NCBI RefSeq assembly: GCF_000772045.1
Contig: NZ_CP009754.1
Span: 1,488,001 to 1,552,000, forward strand
DNA length: 64,000 nucleotides
Source of the DNA: Streptomyces sp. CCM_MD2014
GTDB taxonomy: Bacteria > Actinomycetota > Actinomycetes > Streptomycetales > Streptomycetaceae
Direction of reading: 5' to 3'
A program made the translations under genes and the position numbers. Of this stretch, positions 16,595 through 24,210 are shown one piece after another; position 1 is the first letter of the stretch, and each line of letters begins with the position of its first letter. The notes beneath the pieces are model-generated. The model worked only from the letters and a program-made list of their open reading frames with translations, did not search any database and was not told the DNA's origin.

Positions 16595-18685
16595 ATGGCA
16601 GCGGACGAATGGCCGCAACGCCTCATCCGGTTCACCGACTGGAGCCGCGCGGAGGCCACCGCCGTGGAGCATCTACTCCCAGTGCTGATCGCCCATGAGT
16701 CGGAACTGGCCCAGTGGTCCTTCCTGCGAAAGTTCCCCTGGTGGCGGTTGCGGTACCGGGCCGCGGGCCCGGACACGGCGAAGGCCCTGGACGCTGCCCT
16801 GGACGAGCTGGTCGACGCCGGCGTCCTCGCTTCCTGGACGCGAGGCATCTACGAGCCGGAAGAGACAGCCTTCGGCGGCCCCGCCGCGATGAAGATCGGC
16901 CACACCCTGTTCCACTACGACAGCCGTCACCTGCTGGAGGAGGCGGACCGCCAGCGGACAGTGAGCGGCCCCCAGCTCGGCCGCCGCGAGCTGGCGGTGC
17001 TCCTGCTCAGCGTGGCGATGCGCGCGGCGGGTCTCGACTGGTACGAGCAGGGCGACGTCTGGGCGAGGATCGCGGCCGAGCGCCCCGGCGACGAGGTCTG
17101 CGGTCCGCAACGGCACCGGGCCGCTGTCCACCGGTTGATGACCGTCGACGTCAGCACCACCAGCCGCAGCGTCACCCAGGGCCGACTCGCGCCGCTGGCC
17201 GAGTGGATAGCCACGTTCGAGTGGTTTGGCCAGCAGCTCGCGGACCTCAACCGTCAGGGCCGCCTGGAACGAGGGTTGCGGGCCGTGATCGCCCACCACG
17301 GCATCTTCCACTTCAACCGCCTGGGCCTCCCCGCCCAGGACCAGCGCACCTTGTCAACACTCGCGAAAGAGGTAGTCATGGGAACGAGCGACAACACCGC
17401 GTCCACCCGAGCTGAGGGGACGGCGAGCACTACGGTCAACGGGGTGAACAGTGACACCATCGAAGCCCCCTCCGCAGACCGTCTGCGCGCCCAGCTGATC
17501 GACCACCTGGTCGAGACCGGGTGCGTGCGCACGCCCCGGGTGGAGGAGGCCATGCGGACCGTACCCCGCCACCTCTTCGTCCCCAACGCCCCCCTAGAAA
17601 AGGCGTACGGCAACACACCCGTGGACACGAAGTTCGACGGATCCGGCCGCTCCATCAGCTGCGCCTCCCAGCCTGACATCGTCGCCATGATGCTGGAACA
17701 ACTCGACGTCCAGCCCGGCCAGAAGATCCTGGAGCTGGGGGCCGGCACCGGCTTCAACGCCGGACTCCTCGGCTACCTCGTCGGCGAGACGGGACACGTC
17801 ACCACGATCGACGTGGACGAGGACATCGTGGACGGAGCGCGCGGCGGGCTGGCCGCCGCCGGCATCCACAACGTCGAAGTGGTCCTCGGAGACGGAGCCG
17901 TGGGCCACGCCTCCAACGCGCCGTACGACCGGATCGAAGCCACCGTCGGCGCCCACGGCGTTCCGCACGCCTGGCTCGACCAGCTCGCCCCCGGCGGACG
18001 ACTCCTCACACCACTACGCCTGCGCGGCAGCGTCTCCCGCTCGATCGCCTTCGAGAACCAGGACGGAGCCTGGCGCAGCGTCGGCAGCCAGATGAACACG
18101 TTCATGCCGCTGCGCCGGGGAATCGCCGACGACCCGCGCGTCTTCGTTCCCCTGGACCCCGACAACACCGTCACCCTCGTCACCAACGGAGACCAGAAGG
18201 TCGACGCTGACGCCCTGCGCGACATCTTCCGCCAGCCGCGCGCCGAGGCGTGGACGGACGTCACCTTCCGGGGCCCGGAATCGGCGGAGTACCTGGAGCT
18301 GTGGCTCGCCTGCGCCATGCCGAACGGCCTGAGCCGGATGCCCGCCAAGCCCGAAGCCATCGAGAAGGGACTGGTCACCGCGCCCTACCCGTCCTCGACC
18401 GCGGTCTTCGAGGGTGGCACGCTCACCTACCTCACCCGGCGCCCCTACGCGAAGAAGGCCCCCGATGGCGCCACCCTGTACGAGTTCGGCGTCATCGGCC
18501 ACGGCACCGACGCCGAGGCCCTCGCCGGGGACGTCGCGGACCAGATCCGCACCTGGGACCAGCACTTCCGAGCGCTCGACGTCGGCTTCGAGATTCAGCC
18601 GCTCGACGCGACCCCGCTCGCCCCGAAGCCCGGCCGCTTCACCTTCGACAACCCGCTGAACCGCATCGTCATCGAATGGCAGTGA
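16595..18685 (+). CDS. Fusion: thiopeptide-type elimination domain + FxLD-system PCMT-like methyltransferase
   Basis: One 696-residue frame with two parts. Residues 1-260 resemble the free-standing thiopeptide-type/SpaB_C elimination domain (WSFLRKFPWWRLRYR, MKIGHTLFHYDSRHLLEE). From about residue 262 (internal ATG 17378 behind GAAAGAGGT) a protein L-isoaspartyl O-methyltransferase fold begins: SISCASQPDIVAMMLEQL, SAM motif ILELGAGTG (378-386), then VTTIDVDEDIV. PCMT-like enzymes of lanthipeptide clusters (for example OlvSA) methylate a core Asp and lead to isoaspartate. The internal start could also yield a separate methyltransferase. Because lanB already has its own elimination domain, the second one is striking. 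Confidence 0.9.
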   Translation: MAADEWPQRLIRFTDWSRAEATAVEHLLPVLIAHESELAQWSFLRKFPWWRLRYRAAGPDTAKALDAALDELVDAGVLASWTRGIYEPEETAFGGPAAMKIGHTLFHYDSRHLLEEADRQRTVSGPQLGRRELAVLLLSVAMRAAGLDWYEQGDVWARIAAERPGDEVCGPQRHRAAVHRLMTVDVSTTSRSVTQGRLAPLAEWIATFEWFGQQLADLNRQGRLERGLRAVIAHHGIFHFNRLGLPAQDQRTLSTLAKEVVMGTSDNTASTRAEGTASTTVNGVNSDTIEAPSADRLRAQLIDHLVETGCVRTPRVEEAMRTVPRHLFVPNAPLEKAYGNTPVDTKFDGSGRSISCASQPDIVAMMLEQLDVQPGQKILELGAGTGFNAGLLGYLVGETGHVTTIDVDEDIVDGARGGLAAAGIHNVEVVLGDGAVGHASNAPYDRIEATVGAHGVPHAWLDQLAPGGRLLTPLRLRGSVSRSIAFENQDGAWRSVGSQMNTFMPLRRGIADDPRVFVPLDPDNTVTLVTNGDQKVDADALRDIFRQPRAEAWTDVTFRGPESAEYLELWLACAMPNGLSRMPAKPEAIEKGLVTAPYPSSTAVFEGGTLTYLTRRPYAKKAPDGATLYEFGVIGHGTDAEALAGDVADQIRTWDQHFRALDVGFEIQPLDATPLAPKPGRFTFDNPLNRIVIEWQ

Positions 18686-18686
18686 C

Positions 18687-19796
18687 ATGGACGTCAGCCA
18701 GATAGCGAAGCGGTTCCCGCTCGTTGCCCGTCCACGTCCAGCGTGCCCGCCTCTCGCTGAACGCATCCGCGAAATCACCGACCTCGCTGCCGCCGCCGAG
18801 CGCGACGACAACGTGACCTCCGCAACCGTCGCCCTGAACAAGGCGGCACTGATCGCAAGCGACTGCGGCATGCCGGACCTGGCACGCTCTCTGTGCTGGC
18901 GCCACGCCGAGGCCGTCCTGCGCGCCCAGCCCCTGGGCGCGCAGGAAGCCCGGTACGCCCTGGAACCTCTGGTCAACCTGGCCCGACTGCGCATCCGCGA
19001 CGGCGACGGGACTGGCGCGTATCATCTGCTCGATTCCCTGAACCGAGCAGTCAGATCGAAGACGGAAGCGGTCATCGACGACCGCGCCACGTCCTTCCAA
19101 CGCCTCACGAAGTCGGCTTCCGACCATCAACAGGTATGCCAATGGCTGTGGGCCGTACTCCTCGGCGACGGAACCCGTGCCCTCGTCGCAGCAGGTGAAT
19201 GGGACTACGCCCGGGCGCACAGTAGGCAACACCGGGGCGTGGGAAAGCGCCTCTTCGACGGGCGCCAAGTCGAGGTGCTCGTCCGCTGCCTCGGCGAGCA
19301 GCCCAGCGATGCGTTGAAGTTCCTACACGAGAGCACCCTGGTGGAGCCATGGGAGCACGCCGTCGCGGCAGCCCTTGCCGTCCTCTGCCACAGGGCAGCC
19401 GACGAGCAGCCAGTCGAGCCGATCAACAAGATGGTGCAGCACTACCTGGCTCTCGGCTCGGCCCCCGACCTTGCCGTCTTCCGCTCTCGTGTAGGACTGG
19501 TTGTGCTCGACCTCTCCCCAGAGTCCCGACAAGCCGAATTGATGCACCGCCTCACCAGCGAAGCGACGACGCATCCCGACGGGTACATCGCACGAGACGT
19601 CCTGGCCCACTCTGTGTGCCGCGAAGGGCTGAGCCAGGACGAGCGCAGAACGCTCTCCACTGCAGTCGCCTCCGCCGGCCTCGGACGGGGCAGCATCCCC
19701 GACCCTCTGGATCAGGCCATACGGGACGCTTCAACAGTCGCAGCGGATGTCTGGCAACGCCACGCTAGCTGCCGAGCTAACGCCTGGCCCGCATGA
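18687..19796 (+). CDS. Helical repeat protein of unknown function in FxLD cluster
   Basis: A 369-residue protein that starts one base after the methyltransferase stop. It is almost entirely alpha-helical, with alternating Ala/Leu/Arg-rich pairs reminiscent of tetratricopeptide repeats (RSLCWRHAEAVLRAQPLG, LVNLARLRIRDGDGTGAYHL). There is no HTH, signal peptide or catalytic motif. It resembles the C-terminal half of XRE/TPR regulators without the DNA-binding domain. Position suggests a substrate-binding or scaffolding role, which is inference only. Confidence 0.75.
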   Translation: MDVSQIAKRFPLVARPRPACPPLAERIREITDLAAAAERDDNVTSATVALNKAALIASDCGMPDLARSLCWRHAEAVLRAQPLGAQEARYALEPLVNLARLRIRDGDGTGAYHLLDSLNRAVRSKTEAVIDDRATSFQRLTKSASDHQQVCQWLWAVLLGDGTRALVAAGEWDYARAHSRQHRGVGKRLFDGRQVEVLVRCLGEQPSDALKFLHESTLVEPWEHAVAAALAVLCHRAADEQPVEPINKMVQHYLALGSAPDLAVFRSRVGLVVLDLSPESRQAELMHRLTSEATTHPDGYIARDVLAHSVCREGLSQDERRTLSTAVASAGLGRGSIPDPLDQAIRDASTVAADVWQRHASCRANAWPA

Positions 19797-19883
19797 CCGG
19801 CACCCCGAGCGGCGCACCCCGTCGTATGTCCACTGCAACCGCGGTTGGCCGAGCGAACTCGACGCGAATCAACAGGAGTTCTC

Positions 19884-20453
19884 GTGAACGAGATGCGGCC
19901 CAGCGAGCAGATGCGCAACCTCGGCGTAGTCCAGGAAGGCGCCTCCGTCCTTGCCGAGCCAGCACGCCCCTTCTCACTCCCTGCCGAACGTGAGGCCGCC
20001 GAGCAAGCCGTGGAAAGCCTGTTCACCTCCATGGCGCGCATCGCAGGCGTCCACACGTTCGCCAAGGGCATGGGCATTGCAGCCCCACAGATCGGCATCC
20101 GCCGGGCCGCGGCCGTCGTCCAGCCCGCCGAGCCAGGAGCGGGCGCGATCGTACTGCTCAACCCCCGGGTCATCGCCGCCTCGCAGGAGACCGACGACCA
20201 GTACGAGGGATGCCTGAGCTTCTTCGACGTACGCGGCCTCGTCCCTCGCCCCCTCCGGATCACGGTCGAGACCACGACACTCGACGGGACGACCGTGACC
20301 ACTGACTACGAACGCGGCCTCGCCCGTCTGGTCCACCACGAGATCGACCACCTCGACGGCCACCTGTACACAGCCCGGATGCGCCCCGGAGTGCAGCCCA
20401 TCTCCGTGACCGAGTACCGGCAGACCGGACGGGCCTGGTCCTACGAGCACTGA
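19884..20453 (+). CDS. def: Peptide deformylase
   Basis: A 189-residue metallohydrolase that removes the formyl group from nascent N-terminal fMet. All three family motifs are present: GMGIAAPQIG (from residue 62), EGCLS (108-112, metal-binding Cys110) and HEIDH (152-156). GTG 19884 is preferred because AGGAG sits six bases upstream; an in-frame upstream start has no such site. It is read in the same direction as the FxLD genes and is likely an additional copy to the housekeeping enzyme. It could trim precursor formyl groups or serve as a resistant copy; neither is shown. Confidence 0.9.
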   Translation: MNEMRPSEQMRNLGVVQEGASVLAEPARPFSLPAEREAAEQAVESLFTSMARIAGVHTFAKGMGIAAPQIGIRRAAAVVQPAEPGAGAIVLLNPRVIAASQETDDQYEGCLSFFDVRGLVPRPLRITVETTTLDGTTVTTDYERGLARLVHHEIDHLDGHLYTARMRPGVQPISVTEYRQTGRAWSYEH

Positions 20454-20554
20454 AACCCGATCCTGCCGGCCCGCGAGCCGGTGCAGGGGCCCGAAAGCCG
20501 GGTGAGATACCTGGGAGGCGTAGCGGCCGCTCTCAACCACGCCCCTCCTTCGGA

Positions 20555-21148
20555 TCAGCGCGCCAGGTGGAAGACGGCTGCGGCCACGATGGTGCCGAGG
20601 ATGGTGCCTGCGATCACTTGGTTGCGTGTGTGGTCCCGCAGCTCGACGCGGGACCAGCCGACGACGACGACCAACAGGAAGCCAAGGGCCATCCACGGGC
20701 CGTAGGTCTGCACGAGCATCGCGCAGGCACCTGCGGACACGGCCTGGTGGACGGAGATCTTCCAGGCGAAGGTGATCGCGGTGAGAATCGCGAGCGTCAC
20801 GAGCATCGAGACGATGAGGGCAACCATGGTGCGCGGCGCCCCCGCGACAAGCATCAGGACGATGCCGGTGGCTACGGAGAGCAGGATGACGGCCATCACG
20901 ACTAGCCGTGCTGGCTTCGCTCCGACGTGTCTGTCGCCCCAGTGACCCTTGCGAATGCCGTACTTGATGAAGGTGATCGGGATGACGGCCGCGAAGAGGG
21001 CGCCGACCACACCCCAAGCAACACCTGTCCATTCTGCGGTGTGCCAGCCGACCAGCAGCGTGACAGCGATGATCCAGTTCTTCGGCTCAAGCCAGTCTGT
21101 AATGCGGCGGGCCAGCCGCGACTCGCTGGGGCGGACATCAGTTGTCAT
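20555..21148 (-). CDS. PAP2-like membrane phosphatase family protein
   Basis: A 197-residue integral membrane protein with about six hydrophobic segments. It carries the C-terminal PAP2-type signature GWSRVELRDHTRNQVIAGTI, matching the SRxxxxxH part of the third phosphatase motif. The usual PSGH motif is replaced by HQAVSAGA, so activity is uncertain. ATG 21148 lies behind AAAGGA and overlaps the end of the DUF6545 gene by 11 bases. It is the last gene of the minus-strand XRE/ImmA/DUF6545 operon and converges on the deformylase gene. Confidence 0.75.
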   Translation of the reverse strand: MTTDVRPSESRLARRITDWLEPKNWIIAVTLLVGWHTAEWTGVAWGVVGALFAAVIPITFIKYGIRKGHWGDRHVGAKPARLVVMAVILLSVATGIVLMLVAGAPRTMVALIVSMLVTLAILTAITFAWKISVHQAVSAGACAMLVQTYGPWMALGFLLVVVVGWSRVELRDHTRNQVIAGTILGTIVAAAVFHLAR

Positions 21149-22337
21149 CTGAGGAGATCCTTTCCGAAGCGCCCTGCTCGTGGGAAACGGACGAATGTTC
21201 TTTCCGGACGAATTCGGAAACGACTGGCGAGGAGAGGTACGCGCGGGCAACGGTGCGCAACCATGACAGTTCGCTCGCTCTGTCTCGGCCAGTGACGCCG
21301 AGGGGTGGATATTCAACTCCCCGCAGCCGTTCCCCATTTCGTGCGCTCTGGACGGCTGCACGCAACCAGCAGGCTTCCGCCACTGCGTCAGAGAGTTGCG
21401 CAGCGACCCCTTCCTGACGGACGAACCTCCGGGCCTTTGCGTGCATGTCGACTGACACGTACTCGCGAAGCGCCAGGCAGGCATCCTCGATCTCGATGAC
21501 GCACCGTTCCAGCCGGAAGCGGACACGCCACCTGCCTACAGATGTCGCCAGCACCACATACGGGGCTGCTTCCGTGAGCTGCACCCAGAGCGGACGCAGT
21601 TTCCGCAGGGTGCTCCACGCGGCGACGTATTCCACGGCGACGGAGAGAGGAGGCAAGCAGACGCCGACGGCGACCGACAGGACGGTGGCTTGCTTGAGCG
21701 TTGTGGAGAGAAGGTTCTCCAAAGCTGGATAGCTGGTGCCGGAGGCAAGCTGAACCGTCACGAAGACGATGCGCTGGAGGGCGTACAGGCTTCCGAGCAG
21801 GGTTCCCAAGCCCAGAAATCCGAGGCCGGCCTTCCCCAGGAGAGTCCGGCTGTGACGTACGCCGCCGAGGAACAGCCATGTAGCGACGACCATGGCGATG
21901 CCGATGTACAGCGTGAAGACCGTCATGTAGAGGACGGGAAAGAGGGCGCCACGGCCCTCCCCAAGCCTGACGGGCCCTCCTGACGTCCAGTTGGCCAGGG
22001 CGTAGAAGGCGAGCATGAGGGGCAACGTCACGCCGGCGGCCACCAGCCGGGTGCGACTTGCCAGGCCCTGCGGTCGAACGACTGCGATGACGAAGTCGAG
22101 CAGATATGCCGCCGAGGTAACGCCGAGCAGGTGCTTCAGCAGCGGCGACAGCCTGGCGTCTGCGCCGACGGCGGCATCGACTGCCTCTTTGACCGGCGGA
22201 ACCTCGAACGTCATGGCAGCTGCGAGAGCCACCAGGGTCAGCGCCAGACTTCGCTGCTTGCGAGAGTGCCGGAGGGACGGCAGCCGCCACAGAGCCACCA
22301 GCCAGAGGACGCCGGCGATGAGGGTGGATGTACTCAT
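21138..22337 (-). CDS. DUF6545 (MAB_1171c-like) membrane protein
   Basis: A 399-residue protein with seven or so N-terminal transmembrane helices (residues 1-230) and a cytoplasmic helical domain. It matches the MAB_1171c/DUF6545 family, which in actinobacteria is regularly encoded next to an ImmA/IrrE-like peptidase and an XRE regulator. Its ATG overlaps the stop of the peptidase gene by four bases. The role is unknown; a membrane sensor feeding the peptidase is a reasonable guess. Confidence 0.8.
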   Translation of the reverse strand: MSTSTLIAGVLWLVALWRLPSLRHSRKQRSLALTLVALAAAMTFEVPPVKEAVDAAVGADARLSPLLKHLLGVTSAAYLLDFVIAVVRPQGLASRTRLVAAGVTLPLMLAFYALANWTSGGPVRLGEGRGALFPVLYMTVFTLYIGIAMVVATWLFLGGVRHSRTLLGKAGLGFLGLGTLLGSLYALQRIVFVTVQLASGTSYPALENLLSTTLKQATVLSVAVGVCLPPLSVAVEYVAAWSTLRKLRPLWVQLTEAAPYVVLATSVGRWRVRFRLERCVIEIEDACLALREYVSVDMHAKARRFVRQEGVAAQLSDAVAEACWLRAAVQSARNGERLRGVEYPPLGVTGRDRASELSWLRTVARAYLSSPVVSEFVRKEHSSVSHEQGASERISSDDN

Positions 22338-22888
22338 GAGCGGCGGTTCCTCCGTGGGTGGACCAGGGCGTCGTCGAGCCGCGCCACGGCACCGGACCGA
22401 CCGCGTTCCCGGCCCGAGTGGGCAAGATCGTGAAAGAGCTCTCCCAGGCAGGAGGCGGCCATTTCGGCGTCGTACTCGGTCTCGCTGTCGTAGCTCGTCC
22501 GGCCGAGAGCGGAGAGCACGGCAGAGGGGTCGACCCCGTCAGGCAGGACTCCCAGTAGAGACCTGACGACGCTCTCGTTGTTCCCGGCGTGCCCGAGCAG
22601 CAGGTGCGCTAGCTCGTGGCGCACGATTTGTGCACGATGCCGCTCGCTGGTAGCCGCGACGTGAAAGACGTAATCCCCGTGGTCGAACGAGAGGACCATT
22701 CCGCAGGGAGCGTTGGCCCCTCCGGTCTCAGGCAATTCGTGGAGGTGCAGGGGGCGGCCACGCTTGACGGCGAGCTGCCGGCATATTTCATCCACCGCGT
22801 AGGGATCGGATATCTCGATCCCCCGCAACTGCTCCTCACACAGTCGCCTCAGCTGCGCCTCTCTGCGCGCGAATTGCCGCTTGAACAT
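22334..22888 (-). CDS. ImmA/IrrE-like zinc peptidase
   Basis: A 184-residue protein with the zinc metallopeptidase motif HELAH (residues 91-95) inside QIVRHELAHLLLGHAG. This is the signature of the ImmA/IrrE family, whose members cleave XRE-type repressors (ImmA on ImmR of ICEBs1, IrrE on DdrO). ATG 22888 follows AAGGA. It is encoded just downstream of an XRE regulator that is divergent from the mobilisation operon, so repressor cleavage is a testable role. Confidence 0.85.
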   Translation of the reverse strand: MFKRQFARREAQLRRLCEEQLRGIEISDPYAVDEICRQLAVKRGRPLHLHELPETGGANAPCGMVLSFDHGDYVFHVAATSERHRAQIVRHELAHLLLGHAGNNESVVRSLLGVLPDGVDPSAVLSALGRTSYDSETEYDAEMAASCLGELFHDLAHSGRERGRSGAVARLDDALVHPRRNRRS

Positions 22889-23068
22889 GGACGAGATCCT
22901 TGCTGTAGCCCCCGAATGAGCGCTGACACGGCCTGCGCTAACCGGAACCCACCATTCCGCGTGGTTCTAGCGGAGCTTTGCATAGGTACAGATGGTTGCC
23001 CAAGGCGATCTTGAAGATCCATGCGCGGCATACCAGTCAAATCCACCCAGCAGGTGAGTGAGGTCACA

Positions 23069-23521
23069 TCACTGCCCGGGCTTGTCGAGCCCTTCCCACC
23101 GTCTCGCCTGATTGATCACATCCGTGATCATCCTCAAGCTGTCCGCCGAGAGGCCGTTGGCTCGAAGCGCAAGGCCGCGGACGTCGCTGTCGGCTACGGC
23201 CTCGATGAGTTCCATGGAGGCGCGCACCTTCTCGGCCTCCTCGGCGTCGTAGTCCGAGAAGAAGTACTGCTCTTTGACGTGGAAGTGGCCGGCCAGTCGT
23301 TCCACCGTCGTGTAGGTGGGGTTGGGCTTCGCACCGGTCCGCAGCTGCGAGATCGCACTCTCGGACACGGAGATCGCCCGGGCGACCTCGGCATTGGTGT
23401 AACGCTTGCCGGTCTCCGGGTTCGTCACGGTCTGGAACAGGTGGTTGAGCTTGTCGGCGAATGAGCGCCGAGCGTCGGCCGCGCCGCCGGGCGCCTCCGC
23501 CGGCCCGCTGGACTCCACCAT
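23069..23521 (-). CDS. XRE-family transcriptional regulator
   Basis: A 150-residue regulator with a helix-turn-helix at about residues 35-90 (TNAEVARAISVSESAISQL, RTGAKPNPTYTTVERLAGHF) and a helical C-terminus. ATG 23521 is preferred over GTG 23524 because GAGGAG lies six bases upstream of the ATG. It is divergent from the Rep/Mob operon. Three CACTNNAGTG palindromes lie in the shared upstream region and are its probable operators, one of them over its own -10. Confidence 0.88.
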   Translation of the reverse strand: MVESSGPAEAPGGAADARRSFADKLNHLFQTVTNPETGKRYTNAEVARAISVSESAISQLRTGAKPNPTYTTVERLAGHFHVKEQYFFSDYDAEEAEKVRASMELIEAVADSDVRGLALRANGLSADSLRMITDVINQARRWEGLDKPGQ

Positions 23522-23554
23522 CACCGACTCCTCTCATCTAGACGCCGACTCCGG

Positions 23555-23584
23555 ACTGTACTGCAGTGTAGTTCCCAGGACCAA
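23555..23584 (-). promoter_or_regulatory. Putative leftward promoter of the XRE gene
   Basis: On the complement, TTGGTC (23579-23584) and TACAGT (23555-23560) are separated by 18 bases. The -10 overlaps the first operator-like palindrome, consistent with autorepression. Confidence 0.4.
23559..23568. promoter_or_regulatory. Operator-like palindrome, copy 1 (TACTGCAGTG)
   Basis: Near-copy of the CACTNNAGTG palindrome; it overlaps the -10 of the leftward XRE promoter. Confidence 0.5.
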
Positions 23585-23598
23585 AGGCTGAGAGGCTT

Positions 23599-23608
23599 CA
23601 CTTCAGTG
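23599..23608. promoter_or_regulatory. Operator-like palindrome, copy 2 (CACTTCAGTG)
   Basis: Exact CACTNNAGTG palindrome directly abutting the -35 (TTGACA) of the rightward promoter. It is the reverse complement of copy 3. Confidence 0.6.
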
Positions 23609-23639
23609 TTGACAGACTGGGATCACTCTGGCGTAGGTT
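23609..23639 (+). promoter_or_regulatory. Putative rightward promoter of the Rep/Mob operon
   Basis: A consensus TTGACA at 23609-23614 is followed 19 bases later by TAGGTT (23634-23639), a typical streptomycete vegetative pattern with a slightly long spacer. Operator copies flank it on both sides (23599 and 23654), so a repressor bound there would block polymerase. Confidence 0.5.
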
Positions 23640-23653
23640 TTCGAACACAGCTT

Positions 23654-23663
23654 CACTGAAGTG
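23654..23663. promoter_or_regulatory. Operator-like palindrome, copy 3 (CACTGAAGTG)
   Basis: Exact CACTNNAGTG palindrome just downstream of the expected start of the rightward promoter; reverse complement of copy 2. Confidence 0.6.
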
Positions 23664-23799
23664 ATGTGACGCCGGCGGGGTGCGGTAAGCGCTCCTTGCC
23701 CGGCCGTCGTGACCTACGTACGCGCTAGGACTCGCCCATGCTCGCTCCACCCCCGTCGCAGCAGCTCACGCGACTTCTACAGGGTTTAAGAACCAACTC

Positions 23800-23829
23800 T
23801 GGACCTTGACGCGGAGCCGTGCGTATGTT
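23800..23829 (+). promoter_or_regulatory. Second possible rightward promoter
   Basis: TGGACC (23800-23805), 18 bases, then TATGTT (23824-23829), upstream of a 28-codon ORF. The rest of 23664-23877 shows no gene or strong structure. Confidence 0.3.
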
Positions 23830-23877
23830 CGTCGTCCCCCGCCGGGCAGACCGCCCGCACGGACGAGCACAGGAGCA

Positions 23878-23964
23878 ATGACGTGCACAACCTCCGGGCC
23901 TCATAGGCCCCAGAACACAGCGACGGCGCCCGAGAGCGGCAACTCCCGGACGCCGGACGCTTAA
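23878..23964 (+). CDS. Possible 28-residue leader peptide
   Basis: ATG 23878 sits behind AGGAG (23871-23875) and opens a 28-codon frame beginning MTCTTSGPHRPQNTATAPES, ending at TAA 23962-23964. The ribosome site is good but the peptide resembles nothing I know. It lies between the promoters and the first operon gene and could be a leader ORF or simply chance. Confidence 0.28.
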   Translation: MTCTTSGPHRPQNTATAPESGNSRTPDA

Positions 23965-24063
23965 CGGCTATACCGCCCCGGCAAGGGCGGAGATCGCCAC
24001 CATCACCACGCTGATCCCTTCCACGGGGCGTCTCAGCGTGGCAACACCAAAGGAGATTCTTGC

Positions 24064-24210
24064 ATGCGCTCCGCCCTGCGCAAAAGGCCCTACCGTCCGG
24101 CCTGCGCGGCAGCTAGCTCCGCCTCGGCGCCTCAGCGCCCCGAGCCGGACCGCACCATCCAGGCCCCCGCGGGCCGCCCCGCCCGCCCGCTTGCCGGGAG
24201 CGGCCGATGA
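24064..24210 (+). CDS. Small basic protein, first gene of the Rep/Mob operon
   Basis: A 48-residue Arg/Pro/Ala-rich peptide beginning MRSALRKRPYRPACAASSSA. A strong AAAGGAG site precedes ATG 24064, and its TGA overlaps the ATG of the Rep-like gene (ATGA). This pattern supports translation, at least for coupling. No family recognised. Confidence 0.5.
   Translation: MRSALRKRPYRPACAAASSASAPQRPEPDRTIQAPAGRPARPLAGSGR

Noticed and set aside
20461..20485. Small hairpin between the deformylase and PAP2 genes as terminator
   Set aside because: Only a 5-bp CCGGC/GCCGG stem without T-tract; too weak to call.
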